In this document: positions 1 through 10,482 of the stretch, in pieces
Position numbering within the stretch: position 1 is the stretch's first letter
Layout: each line of letters starts with the position of its first letter
Made by a program: the position numbers and the translations under genes
From: Chrysopilus asiliformis
Lineage: Eukaryota; Arthropoda; Insecta; Diptera; Rhagionidae
Reading direction: 5' to 3'
Length of the DNA stretch: 64,000 nt
Assembly (NCBI GenBank): GCA_964034945.1
Contig: OZ035960.1
Location: 34,154,368 to 34,218,367, forward strand
Notes under the pieces: generated by a model
The model's input: the letters and a program-made list of their open reading frames with translations, nothing else
What the model was told of the DNA's origin: nothing
The model's database searches: none

Positions 1-60
1 AGTTGTTTTAACTTCAAAGGCATGCGAAGAAATGAAATTCCATAAAATATCTCTGCCCAG
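1..60 (-). CDS. Candidate fifth exon of the RERG/RASL11-like GTPase gene (partial)
   Basis: Reading leftward, a T-rich tract ending in TTTTTTGACAG forms a plausible splice acceptor at 61. The 20 codons that follow stay open to the window edge and are in phase 0, which is the phase left by the donor at 1384. The peptide begins LGRDILWNFIS and would follow the ESADQ end of the previous exon, where RERG-type GTPases carry the last alpha helix and C-terminal tail. The match to that helix is weak, so this is an inference from phase and splice signal. The alternative is that the true last exon lies wholly left of the window and this is a chance open stretch. Confidence 0.35.
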   Translation of the reverse strand, partial: MGRDILWNFISSHAFEVKTT

Positions 61-580
61 CTGTCAAAAAAATCTCATTGCGGTGAGATATTTCTTGGGA
101 TAAAAAATTGTTAATCAAGACGCGGTGTAAGAACAGATGGTCTTAAAATTGTGGAAATGAAAAAAAAGATATAGATATTGGTGAGTCAGAGAAAGTGCAA
201 CTGACATGAAAACTGCGCGAAAAGTATGCCACAGAGAAATATCTCGCAATTCCTTTGCTTACATATAATTGAATCGAAAAGTATACCGAAAATCTTTTTC
301 GAGCAGAGTGGCGCGCAATTTAAAAATTAAATGATGCTAAATTTAAAATTTGATCTTTTTGCAACATATCGGAAAAAAAAGTATTTTTGTTTAATTGTTC
401 ACGGGCAATTAGACGAATTGAGAAGAATATTTAATTTTTCTATGCGTTTGTTCGCCCAAAAACTAATGTCAAAGTTTGATCTTAAAAGTGAGCACGAATT
501 TAGAATGACAAACGTAAATTTTTCGCGCACTTGGTCGTACGTCATATAATTCACGCCTCATATATTTCACTTTGAATGGT

Positions 581-1153
581 AAACATAACAAAAGCTATAA
601 TTGCCAATCTGGCAATTATTGAAAACCCGTATGGTGATATTCGTATCAAAATTCGAACAGTTGTACCAAAATTCCACTTTGAAGTCAAACTTTCCAATAA
701 GATTTTTTAAAATTTATTCCAATCGGATTTTGATGTATGGGAGTTTTATGTAGAATCATATCCTAAATGACTTTATTTCTTGCACTTTTTTGATAAGATG
801 CACCGTTTTTGAGATATTCGCACAAATCGTTTTCGTTCGTATGGGGGGTACCCCCCTAATGGTCCATTTTTGCCCATTAACTAACTTAGCCTTGCATTTT
901 ACGAAAAACGAATCTGCATAAAATTTCAAATCTCTAACTCAATCCGTGCGCCCGCAATCCGCGCCACAGACAGACAGACAGACGGACAGACAGACGGACA
1001 GACGGACAGACGGACGGACATGCAGAAATTAATTATTTTTATCATTCTAAACACACTGGTGTAATTCATTTTTATGTGTGATGACGGGATCTTGGCGTTA
1101 CAAACGGTAAGGCAAAGTTAATATACCCTTTGGTTTCACCATACGGGTATAAA
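581..1153 (+). repeat. (GTCY)n Helentron-like interspersed repeat, copy A
   Basis: One of five related copies (A-E). One end carries the hairpin ATTGCCA-ATC-TGGCAAT, soon followed by ACCCGTATGGTGA; the other end carries the inverse TCACCATACGGGT. A CAGA/CGGA tetranucleotide core lies at about 965-1020. Terminal short inverted repeats, an end hairpin and a GTCY core resemble DINE-1/mini-me/HINE non-autonomous Helentrons. No protein is encoded. It lies in the intron downstream of exon 4. Confidence 0.7.
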
Positions 1154-1384
1154 GATTTTTGTATGCGGCGCATTCATCTTGAAAACCCCGCTTTGTATGT
1201 TTTTTTTTTAAATTCGATTCCGGCGTAACTCTAAATTTTAAAACCGGAGCTCATCCACTCAGATAAACTCATAAAATATGCTGACAATCGGTACAATCTT
1301 CGTCGCAAAGGCAACAGTCTCCTTAAGTGTATATGTATATATTAATTATTTTCTTATAACTCTATTAGAGATAAATTTTTTTAC

Positions 1385-1552
1385 CTGATCAGCGCTTTCC
1401 CGGCACGAGATTTCATGAAAACTGGAACAATTCAGTTCTCTAAAACGATTCTGACCTTCCTCCAGGCTAATTACTCTTCCATTCCATAAATCTGTCTTAT
1501 TCCCAACAAGAATTATAGGAATATCTCGATATGTTTCATGAAATGAGAAAAT
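1385..1552 (-). CDS. RERG/RASL11-like small GTPase, exon 4 (G4 and G5 motifs)
   Basis: This exon has 56 codons, phase 0 at both ends, an acceptor GTATTTCAG and a donor GTAAAA. It continues the Ras-fold GTPase of exons 1-3 and covers residues 137-192, counting from the methionine at 24210. The guanine-specificity motif NKTD is at about 154-157, preceded by the hydrophobic strand IPIILVG. The G5 loop is EISCRES, where Ras has ETSAK. Compared with human RERG, the start (IFSFHETYRD) adds a short insertion before the NKxD strand. It closes with ESADQ, so at least one more exon is needed for the C-terminal helix. Lipid modification cannot be judged because the C-terminus is not securely in the window. 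Confidence 0.85.
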
Positions 1553-2852
1553 CTGAAATACGCACAGAAAAAAAGGTTTTTTAAGTAAAACATCTAACGA
1601 TAAAAAAATCAACACGAAATTTATTAAAATGCTTCCCGCAAAAATCAATACTTTCTGTACTAGAAATTCGAAATTTTTTCCTTCGGTGGGTCATTAATCT
1701 TTTTGAATTTAGTTCCTATTGCAGAATAAATCATTTTATTGAGTAAGATATTTGATATAATTAAAGCAATCATTCACACCTTCTAAGTATTTCAGTATAT
1801 TTACCCTCAATGGTATGCGCCTTAGGGAAATTGGACACTAATGTGAATTCCAAGGATATTTACGTAGGCATTTTGATAAGGAAAATCGCAAGTTCTTTAA
1901 TTACTGAAGTTTAAACAAAAATTAATGGTTTCCATTAAGTTCTAAAGTTACGTTGGCAGGCAAAAATTCAATTTACATACAAAAACTGATACGAAATTAA
2001 TCAGAACAAAGATATAACACGATTTACACAATTGGAAATTGGAGGAAGTTCAATTCAATAAATAAGTTTATGGTGTTTAAAATTTTGGTATCAATTTTTT
2101 TTAATGTCAAACTTATTGATTTCTTCCATTTAAAAAAAAATCAAGTATTTTTGGAATTTCTAAAAATAAAATTCTATACTCTCTTTTATAATATAATTTT
2201 AGACAGAATTTAATGGAATACTACCGATTTTATTCTCAGTCAATTTTTTGGTTTCTTATGCGAAATACGTAGTACAATAACGTATCGTTATCACGTAGGT
2301 AGATCTTCTTGTGCAAAAAAAAAATTCTGAGCACTCTCAAGTCGACTGAAGCCCAAAAATGCCTTTTTATATGTCAAGCCAATTTACAAGATTTTTTAAA
2401 AAAGTACTAAAGCCAGAGCTATGCAATTTTACAAGCATATTAGGTCCTGGAATGGGATGATCGTTTAGGTGGAAATTCATTAACCGGAAGAGACAAAAAT
2501 AGCAGTTTCTTAAGAATCGTAATTTCGTTTTTCGCGATTCATTTTGAAATTACGCGTTTTTTAATGGTCTTATGTATGACAGAAGTTGAGGACAGTAAAA
2601 TTTCCTACACAGTTGTTTTTTACTATAACCAGTGTTGTGCGAAACAACGTAAAAGTAAAAACATGGTAAAAATTTGAAAAAATATGGTAAAAACGTAAAA
2701 AAAATAGATGAACTCTAAAAAATGAGACACCAAAATGTTCAGCAAAATTCTTTAGTCTGCTTCATTAGAGTGAAAGTCATCACATCAACAATTTTTGAAC
2801 TCTGAGCTTAAAGTCCTTTTCACTTTTAAGTGTGAAATGTTATATGGAGATA
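1553..2852. other. Intron 3, left part: no recognised feature
   Basis: This AT-rich intronic DNA has no coding, RNA or terminal-inverted-repeat signal that I can support. Confidence 0.5.
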
Positions 2853-3401
2853 AATGGTCTTTCAACAAGGACATAACAATTTTGTATTTTAATAAAAACG
2901 CACCCTAATACTTTTTTATGATCTGGCAATGCTAAAACGTCAGTCAAGGTTCACATTTTTATTATGGTGAAGTTCACGAACGAGCAACGTTTGGAAATTA
3001 TTAAAACTTATTACCGAAATTTTGAGTCGGTGGTTCCAATTGTGTAATCTCGAGAAATGGTCCGGTCGAATGGCCACCTCGCTCATGCGATTTAACGCCG
3101 TTGGATTTCTTTTTATGGGGTTATGTTAAGTCGTTGGTTTATGCCAACAAGCCAACAACGTTAGAGGAGCTCAGGAACAATATCTAATGCGAAATTGCCA
3201 ACGTTCCGGCCGATATGTGTGGAAAATTGGGTCCAAAGATTCAATCAGTGCAAACGCTCGCGGTGGCCATATGAACGACATCGAATTTCATACTTAAATG
3301 TAACATGTCCACTACACCTGGAATAAATTTCAGCCCGATATCTCAATTATTCTGTGTTTTATTTAAATACAAAATTGTTATGCCCTTATTGAAAGACCCG
3401 A
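2853..3401 (+). mobile_element. Internally deleted mariner element (DD41D/rosa-like)
   Basis: The element is flanked by TA (2851-2852 and 3402-3403) and has imperfect terminal inverted repeats of the form GGTCTTTCAA(T/C)AAGG. A start codon at 2964 opens a transposase N-terminus (MVKFTNEQRLEIIKTYY). After about 28 residues it reaches a stop, and the sequence then joins directly to the C-terminal catalytic region, detectable only in other frames. The middle of the transposase, with the first catalytic Asp, is missing. It belongs to the same family as 60805-61374 and 55586-55842. It cannot encode a transposase and could move only in trans. Confidence 0.8.
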
Positions 3402-4744
3402 TACTTTTGAATACTTTCTAGTGTTTGCCGGCTTGTTCCAAAGATTATAAACATTTTTGTTGCTCTAAGATAATTTAATTACTAAATTTGGTGAATTCTT
3501 ACGAAACTTTTTCTCATCAATGTTTTAGATTTTTTTACAACCATTAAAAATTAACAATTTGTTTACAACTCTCAAATCGTTATCTGTAACCGTTATCAAA
3601 ATAAATCGTTACTCCGAAGAATTAAGTTTTTTGCGATTATCTCGAAAATTAACGTTTTTTCGGTAGGTTCATAAAGTTTTCCACAATTTTTCCACTACCA
3701 TTATCGAGATATTTTCATTGAAAAGTGAAAATTTTGATCTTTAATTTCCTTTTGCTTTTTTTTTTTTAAAGACCGTCAATTTAAACAAAAAGCAAAAGGA
3801 TATTAAAGATACATTTTGTTGTGGTTTTTTCTTGATCGTTGATTATTATACAATAATAAAAGCTTCTACTGTTATGTAGACATAATCAAAGATATTGTCA
3901 ACATATTTGCCTTTTCCCATAAATCGATATCTTTTGCCGTTATCGAGATATTTCACATTTCGTAAGTAAAAGTTTTTGATGTTTTAATGTAAAACTAATA
4001 TTATATTCGTTGGATTACAATGTGAATTGTTTAGCGACGTGAATTTTGTATACGAAAGTCAGATAATTTCCTGCTAAAATCCTTCTGTATCAAATTTTAA
4101 ACAGAACAGCTTGAAGCGAATGTCAAGAAAGTTTTATTAAATATTCTAATTAGTCCTATTATTTTCTTGCTTATTAAAAATTTCCTCAAATATATTTCAC
4201 AAAAGTTATATATGTATGAATTTTTCGTTGCTGACAGCGAAATCTGCAAGTCAAAAGGGTTTCCTACCTATGAAAAGGGGAACATCTTGAATTTAAGTAG
4301 ATTATGCTACATAAAAAGTTAGCAGCTGGAGATGAATTTATTGAATTTGTCTTGTGGAAAAATATGTTGTAGCACAACTCAAATCAATCTGTCATATTCA
4401 CCATAAAGTTGTGACAAAAAGAAGTTTTGAACGTCAAGATGTCAGAGAACTTTCAAAAAATAAAAATTAGCCTTCTGGCTGTGTGATTGATTTTCCAATT
4501 TTTTCATTTGATGAAATATGGAGAAACTTTAATAAACTGTTTCATTAAAAAGATGGGGATGTGTTTGAAAGTGGAAACGAAATTATTCATCAAATAAAGC
4601 ATCGTTTTTAAGGACAATCTCAGTAGCGGGCAGGGCAGATGAGAAATTAAAACTCGGTTCTCTCCCCTTGACATTTTCTTACAAATCTTTTTCAGTCTCA
4701 ATAAAGGACTTGTTTTCCAATTTTCGGTGTAGTCAAATGGCTTT
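3402..4744. other. Intron 3, middle part: no gene; degenerate repeat related to 22260-22560
   Basis: No coding signal is seen. About 3590-3990 carries phrases such as TTATCGAGATATTT and ATCGATATCTTTTGCCGTTA. Their inverse recurs at about 22280-22590, so an old dispersed repeat is likely, but I cannot define its ends. Confidence 0.4.
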
Positions 4745-4937
4745 ATTATACCCGTATGGTGAAACCAAAGGGTATATTAACTTTGCCTTACCGTTTGTAA
4801 CGCCAAGATCCCGTCATCGCACAAAAAATGAATTACACCAGTGTATTTAGAATGATAAAAATATTTAATTTTTGCATGTCCGTCCGTCTGTCCGTCCGTC
4901 TGTCCGTCTGTCCGTCCGTCTGTCCGTCTGTCCGTCC

Positions 4938-4975
<38 letters not shown>

Positions 4976-5360
4976 GGCGCGGATCGCGGGCGCACGGATT
5001 GAGCTAGAGACTTGAAAGTTTGCACAGATCCGTTTGTCGTAAAATGCGAGGCTAAGTTCGTTAATGGGTAAAAATGGACCATTAGGGGGGGTACCCCCCA
5101 TACGAACGAAATCGTTTTTTGTGAATATCTCAAAAACGGTGTATCTTATCAAAAAAGTCCAAGAACAAAAGTTATTTAGGATATGATTCTACATAAAACT
5201 CCCATACATCAAAATCCGATTGGAATAAATTTTAAAAAATCTTATTGGAAAGTTTGACTTCAAAGTGGAATTTTGGTATAACTGTTCGAATTTTGATACG
5301 AATATCACCATACGGGTCTCCAATGATTGCCAGATTGGCAATTATAGCTTTTGTTATGTT
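4745..5360 (-). repeat. (GTCY)n Helentron-like interspersed repeat, copy B
   Basis: This is copy A in opposite orientation. It starts TATACCCGTATGGTGAAACC and has a GTCC/GTCT core at about 4878-4972, the shared block GGCGCGGATCGCGGGCGCAC and a G-rich GGGGGGTACCCCCCATAC block. It ends with ACCATACGGGT followed by the TTGCCAGATTGGCAA hairpin. The tetranucleotide core makes long open frames in several phases (4777-5152) that are not genes. Confidence 0.7.
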
Positions 5361-5431
5361 TTTTTACTAACTTTAAAAAAAATATTGCTTAAGGGATTTT
5401 TTTGTACTTTTTATTTTAATTTTTACTTTCC

Positions 5432-5820
5432 TCTTCCATAGGGGGAAAGTATTGTATTCATGACGGATACCGAATAGAGAACGGGAGCAGATAGAAACAT
5501 CCTGATCAGTACGAAATCTGTTCCAGGTAAAATTTGAGGATGTCCGTGAATCTGTCTGTCGGTCTATCGGTCTGTCTGTCGGTCTATCGGTCTGTCTGTC
5601 GGTCTATCGGTCTGTCTGTCTGTCAGTCAGTCCGTTTTACGTAGCTTAAGTAACTCGAGAACGCGTTGTTCTAGCGGCTGCATTTTTTCCTTAAAATGTT
5701 TTTACGTATCTTTGACGGTTCCCAAAATATTTGAAAAAATGTTTTTTTTCCGAAACTAAATATTGCAGAGGGGTTTTGTATTGATTACAACTGACTTTTT
5801 TCTCTAAGTTGTTTTTAAGT
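5432..5820 (+). repeat. Second (GTCY)n repeat family, copy R1
   Basis: It shares with 49688-50450 the order GAAAGTATTGTATT, GATAGAAAC, a core of GTCGGTCTATCG, ACTCGAGAACGCGTTG, CCGAAACTAAATATTGCAGA and a closing TTGATTACAACTGA. Inverted relatives are at 31899-32305 and 53090-53855. No coding capacity is seen. It resembles the copy A-E family only in having a GTCY core. Confidence 0.65.
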
Positions 5821-6204
5821 GCAAATTCAAAACTAATTTCAATTTAACTATGAAAAAATAGGCCTAAAGCCTGTCCCACAATTACGCGCTGGGGCGGTAC
5901 GGTGACAGCTGCAGTCATTTCCTAAATCACAATTACGCGGGGCGGATGCGGTGCGGTGACAACTCAACTTGTGTTCTCATAATCTACAAATCGGAGTGAA
6001 CTTTATTTTCCATCTTTCGGCTTAATAAAAATATGTAGAAAATATTTTTACACTCACAAAATGTAAACAACTGTTTGGAGATGCCAGACATAATGTACTG
6101 AGCTTCTCGAATACATATTAAAGTACCATAATTCACCACTTGTGACATCTCTGTTATTTCACCGCTTTCAACAGCGTCTGAAAGTAGAAAGCAGTCCTAC
6201 TTAA

Positions 6205-6903
6205 CCCCTGAAGCCCAATGAACGCAACGCGAACGCAACTGCAACGCTGTGAACTGTCACGCAGCGCAACATTTCAGTGCACTCAGAAAAATGTCCAGGT
6301 CAACTTTTTGTCAGGTTAACTCTGACCTTACAGAGGTTTCTGTAAGCCAGCTAGCGGTCAGAGTTAACCTATCTAAGGTCAACTCTTGCAGCTCCCAATG
6401 CCCTACTTCACCTGCTGGTGGTTTAATTTCAGAATTTCTCCGACCACAGGTCAATTCAGTTTTACTTGGCCACATGCAGGCGAACGCGCGCCTGCCCGAG
6501 GCCAATTACGCCGTATGTAGGTCGTCGAGTTAGCCTCCATTTTTCTGAGTGTGGCAGAGCCCAATGGCATCTCGTGAAGTAGTACAAGTGACATAATATT
6601 TATAAAGTGGTATAAAGTTGGCAAAATTACAAAAATGGATAATTTTGAAGCGATAATTTGCTTTGCTGGTCTTTATCTTTGTTATTTGCACTAAGGCTAT
6701 CAATTTTTCCTCGAACGACATTTTCCCAACCTCACTTTATGAACTGTCAACGCAGAATTGTTGCGGCAAAGTTAGAAGTTTGAAAACTTTTGCATTGTAG
6801 GTGCGTTCTCTGCGTTCACTGTGCTCACTTCAAATGATTTCTATGGAACAAAATTGTAAGTGACAGTTTGTGCGTTCTAGTTGCGTTCATTGGGCTCCAG
6901 GGG
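6205..6903. mobile_element. Harbinger-like MITE nested in 5868-7014
   Basis: The terminal repeats are CCCCTGAAGCCCAATGAACG on the left and its close inverse ending in CCAGGGG on the right, flanked by TAA at 6202-6204 and 6904-6906. It is non-coding apart from the insertion at 6280-6551. The TAA duplication suggests PIF/Harbinger-type mobilisation; this is inferred from the footprint, not from a transposase. Confidence 0.65.
6280..6551 (+). mobile_element. CACTC-type MITE, copy V1
   Basis: This 272-bp element ends CACTCAGAAAAATG and CATTTTTCTGAGTG (the last bases slightly diverged) and is flanked by TG on each side. An inner palindrome surrounds GTTAACTCTGACC and its inverse. An inverted copy of the same length lies at 53421-53692, flanked by CA. 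Two independent 2-bp duplications support the boundaries. The CACT start and short duplication recall CMC/CACTA elements, but that class is a guess. The open frame inside it is not a gene. Confidence 0.7.
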
Positions 6904-7177
6904 TAAAGCGGCGCGTCTCCCGCGGTTGATCAGCGCGCAATTAGACACCAACTTATATAAACCTATAGTTTCTACTATCTGATGCCACCGCGTCGCGCCG
7001 TTGTGGGAAAGCCTTAATTCTGTCGATAAAATTTTCATTTTGCTTAAAACCGAGTTTTTGCGTACCTAGTAGATGTGATTTTCAGCAAATTAGTCTTCAG
7101 ACCCTCAAAATTTGGAAATTGGCTGAAACTCACATCCAGTAAGTACGCAAAAACCCGGTTTTAAAATTTTTGATGTA

Positions 7178-8302
7178 GGCCTATTATTTAAATACTAAAG
7201 GCTGCGTCCCTAACCGCTCTCTGCCCATTCTACTCGACCTACGACCTCGCATTAAAATTAATTGAAAATCTTTTGAGAAATTTAACATTAAAATAATTTG
7301 GTTCACGATTTTGTTTTCCGTGTAGCGGTCGCTAAAAATTTACCGTCATCAATCTCCACTGTAAAATTTAAGAACTTGAACCCTATATCGCATTATAAAT
7401 TAAAAAAACTGAATAAATAGAAAACATTAAAAACACTTGTTGCTGTGATGAAAACCATCAACATTTTGTTAAACTCCATTTATTGTGGTGGAAAAACGTA
7501 TTAAAAAAAAATTAATGTTATTATAGGACCGTTGCTGGCTCATATATTGTTCGCCGCAAAGTACACAATTTGTTTGTATAATTTTTATTATATGTCATCT
7601 TGAATGTTGGAAAATATCTGAAAAGTACAGTATATAAAAAAAATCTGAAACGCACTCGACTATTAAAGCCTATTATTTCATTTTTGACGTATTTAAATCT
7701 AAGTAATTTTGCCTCTCTTAATATATTATATTACTTTGCTGATTTTCAAGCGGATCGCTTACCATCCCATATTTAAAATTTTGACGTTTTTTCCGTATTT
7801 ATTCCGTCGTCATTGACGTTGCTGGATGACCTAATTTTTGACAGCTTTTTGATGTTAAAAAAGGAAAGTAGGTAAATATGAGTGCGTAGCAAAGGTTATC
7901 TTTTATCGAAAATCATTTCACATCCAGATATTGAGCAAAAAAACGACAAGATAACGTCGTCATTTTTCAATATAACTGAAACATAGACATCGACAAAGAA
8001 TTAAGGGGCATCGTCAGAAGCAACAGAAGGTCTTGTAAAGCCTTAAAAAGGCTTTTCTGCTTCGAAAACATTTCTCCAAGGACCAGATCGAGAACATAAG
8101 GACTACTACCTATACATACATTATTTTCAGGTATTTCTCTTCCTGTTTAGATTAAGAACCTTCGTCGTTTCATAAATTTGTTCGAGGTAGAAAGTCTCAA
8201 AGATATTACGACGAAGAAAATTGTTATACCGTTGGTTACGATGGATTAATGATGAAATATCTTATTGGATAAGATAAAATATTGTTTTTTACGGTGTCTT
8301 AC
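7178..8302. other. Intron 3, right part: no recognised feature
   Basis: This is AT-rich sequence leading up to the exon 3 donor. I see no repeat ends, RNA gene or exon in it. Confidence 0.45.
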
Positions 8303-8455
8303 CTTTGTCGATGATTTACGCTTTGGCCTTGTTAAGTAGTCGACAAGGAATTTAAACCGGTTACATTCATCGAAACTACATCGATCTGTTACAGAATACA
8401 GAATTATATACGCATCCGCCCAATTTGTGAACAATTCAAACGGTGTTTCCTCCTC
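8303..8455 (-). CDS. RERG/RASL11-like small GTPase, exon 3
   Basis: This exon has 51 codons, phase 0 at both ends, a strong acceptor (TTTTTTCCAG) and a donor GTAAGA. Residues 86-136 form the central part of the Ras fold: an acidic start (EEETPFELF), then WADAYIILYSVTDRCSFDE, which aligns with WGEGFVLVYDITDRGSFEE of RERG. It ends in a basic segment (RPKRKSSTK), where RERG has DEIKKPKN. The tryptophan-Ala-Asp-Ala strand and the S-x-T-D turn are characteristic of the RERG/RASL11 branch rather than classical Ras. The neighbouring intron holds a 522-bp MITE beginning 112 bp from the acceptor. Confidence 0.87.
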
Positions 8456-8567
8456 CTGGAAAAAATTCCAAATTTAAATATGAGTTAATTCAAATATGAG
8501 AAATACTGTAAGTAAATTAAAATGGTAGGTAAAAATAGCTCTCTAAAAATACAATATTCAAGATTAA

Positions 8568-9089
8568 AGGAGCCGCTCCATTACCATGACTTTTTACCAT
8601 GACAAAAAAAAATGAGACACATTTATGTGAAGATGCCTTGGCGAGAAAGGGAGATAAGAATCCACTGCAAAAATTTGTCGGCAAATGCAAAAATAATTTC
8701 CCCTCTTTTGTTATGGCGATTTTATGGCGATTTTATGGCGATTTTATGGCGATTTTATGGCGATTTTATGGCGATTTCTACTACAACCACACATTGTCCC
8801 TGTAAGTGAATAGCAAGCACGGACACATTCAAACTGTTATTATAGCGTGATGTCATTTTAAAAGCTTTTTCTCCTTCGCATGCATAGTCAAAAGCTTTGT
8901 TACCATGCCAATTTGAACATTATATTCATAGCATAAGGTTTGATATGATTTCTATAAAATTGTAAAACTGGAAGGGATAGCGCTTAACTTGTATTCAGTC
9001 ATTCCTATTTAGATCTAAATAAGTCTATCTTGCTCTAGTTTCCTGCATTTTTTTGTCATGGTAAAAAGTCATGGTAATGGAGCGAGCCC
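8568..9089. mobile_element. TTAA-flanked MITE with long inverted ends and an internal 12-bp array
   Basis: The inverted ends extend at least 33 bp around CTCCATTACCATGACTTTTT, close to perfect. TTAA at 8564-8567 and 9090-9093 flanks the element. Inside, TTATGGCGATTT repeats about six times (8705-8780), creating spurious open frames. TTAA suggests a piggyBac-type footprint, but the termini do not begin with the usual C-rich bases, so the class is uncertain. It lies in intron 2. Confidence 0.65.
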
Positions 9090-9433
9090 TTAACTTAAAA
9101 TTGTCGGAATTTTTCGCCAGATTTTCTAGTCAAGTTTCAGGTATACATTACCCCTACCCTGTCCCTGCTAAGCGTTTTGTTTTATGCTTTGTTCTCCCTT
9201 TTAAAGTTTTAAAAATAACTCTCACGACGGCCTGCCCAGAGTTCTATCGATAAGAAATAGTTCTAACGATCCAATGTGGTAAATTAAGAAACGGCTAAAA
9301 ATTATTTAACTTCCCCCGGATCCCCTCACCTTCTATCTTCTGACGCTGTTAACAAATTTTGATGTGGTTTTTGGCATTATAATTAGTAATCTCTTAGAAA
9401 GTTTTGATATAAAAAAATTATGCGCAACTCCTC

Positions 9434-9492
9434 CCCCTCTAGGGTGACCCAATTTTACTGGAGTAAAAAAAGGACAGAAGGGGGGGGGGGGA
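9434..9492. repeat. Fragment of the AGGGTGACC repeat family plus a G homopolymer
   Basis: CTAGGGTGACCCAATTTTAC and a following GGACAG match the ends of the family at 16440-16545 and 46759-47227. A run of about a dozen G ends at 9492. The other terminus was not found, so this is a fragment. Confidence 0.4.
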
Positions 9493-9689
9493 AGACGGGG
9501 TCGACTGTGTAGCGAACATCTTGAGAGATTTAGGTGTAGTGTATTTAATCAATTTTTATTTAACAAAAAATCAAACAAATAAATAATAAAAACAAACAAA
9601 AATAAATTAGATTGAGTCTTAAGCTCGGTGTACACTGTACACTCTAGAGAAAATAAGCTATAACGGGTACTTTATATACATTTAAAAAA

Positions 9690-10070
9690 AAATAAATAGT
9701 GTTTTGAAAATTTCTCGAAAACTATGCATTTCTGGAAAAAATAAATATAGCGAAATTTAAAGGAATTAAATTTTTTTACATTTTTTGCTTTAACGGTTTT
9801 TACGTATTTCTAATAGTTCTCAACATATTTAAAAAATTAGTTTTTTTGAAAATTTCTCGGAAACTATGCGCTTTTGAGGAAAATGAATATAGCCCAATTC
9901 AAAGCAAATAAAATTTTCAGCATTTTTTTCTTTAATGGTTTTTACGCATCTTTAAGGGTTTTCGAGATATTTAAAAAAAAATTTTTTTAATTATTTTTTT
10001 CCGAAACTAACTACATATTCTAGAAGAAAGTTTTGTGTTGATCACAACTGTTATTTTTATATTAAGAAAC
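9690..10070 (+). repeat. Partial copy of the R repeat family
   Basis: The block with AAACTATGCGCTTTTGAG, CGAGATATTT, CCGAAACTAA and GTGTTGATCACAACTG matches the 3' portion of 49688-50450. A related AAACTATGCATTTCTGG phrase stands in front, so two partial copies may be in tandem. The GTCY core is absent. Confidence 0.45.
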
Positions 10071-10333
10071 TTATATCAATTTTTTTCGCCGTATAACAAG
10101 TTTGGAAACAAACCACTGAGCGTCGTATATCAGAACGTCTCATATCGCGGCATCGTACATGGAGCGATAACTTTGTTTGTTTTAAAACAGCTTCACAATA
10201 TTGAAATCAATTTTGCATAAAAGTTATGTGGCCGTTTAGTTTCATTCTGACCCCCAAAACCAATTTATGTAGGGATAATTTAATGAAAAATGTAAAATAT
10301 TTTCTAATTTAAAAAAATAATAAAAATACTTAC

Positions 10334-10482
10334 ATTGGTTAGAGGTTCTCCAACTCCAGCACAATCGTAGATCTCGAATGTTACGATTTCTCCATCTATA
10401 ACCGTACTAAACACATATGTTTGCTCATGTTCTGGAAGATACTCCCCAATAAATCTCCTTGTGATAAATCTTACAATCATTG
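10334..10482 (-). CDS. RERG/RASL11-like small GTPase, exon 2 (switch I and switch II)
   Basis: This 149-nt exon has an acceptor CGTTTCAG and a donor GTAAGT. Its first two bases complete the Ala codon split after the P-loop exon, and it ends in phase 0. Residues 36-85 read AMIVRFITRRFIGEY, which aligns closely with ALVVRFLTKRFIWEY of human RERG, then the switch I region LPEHEQTY and the DCAGVGEP switch II. At the Ras Thr35 position the residue is Glu (about 53), and at the Gln61 position it is Val (about 79). Both are unusual for an active GTP-hydrolysing Ras and are shared in spirit with RASL11 proteins. The DxxG aspartate and glycine are kept. Confidence 0.9.

Larger units (their letters stand above)
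5868..7014. mobile_element. Harbinger-like non-autonomous element with TAA target duplication
   Basis: The terminal repeats are AGCCTGTCCCACAA on the left and the inverse of AGGCTTTCCCACAA on the right, flanked by TAA at 5865-5867 and 7015-7017. A three-base TAA duplication fits the TWA preference of PIF/Harbinger elements. The left subterminal part repeats CACAATTACGCG with GGGGCGG at 5876 and 5928. It contains no transposase and hosts the insertion at 6205-6903. Confidence 0.6.
5858..7177. mobile_element. Palindromic MITE split by a nested insertion
   Basis: The ends AATAGGCCTA (5858-5867) and TAGGCCTATT (7168-7177) are inverse of each other. Removing the 5868-7014 insertion and one TAA leaves a short element with long inverted arms, about 7042-7091 and 7116-7165. 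In both arms a run of type AAAACC-GTTTTTGCGTAC is recognisable. It is the outermost layer of a four-deep nest. The superfamily is not identified. Confidence 0.55.

Noticed and set aside
4777..5152. Open frames of about 95-118 codons on the minus strand
   Set aside because: They run through the (GTCY)n core of repeat copy B; a tetranucleotide array is open in several frames, and the same happens at 14189-14491 and 27764-28034.
6249..6533. 94-codon frame, with a similar one near 53529
   Set aside because: Both lie within the CACTC MITE; conservation reflects repeat identity.
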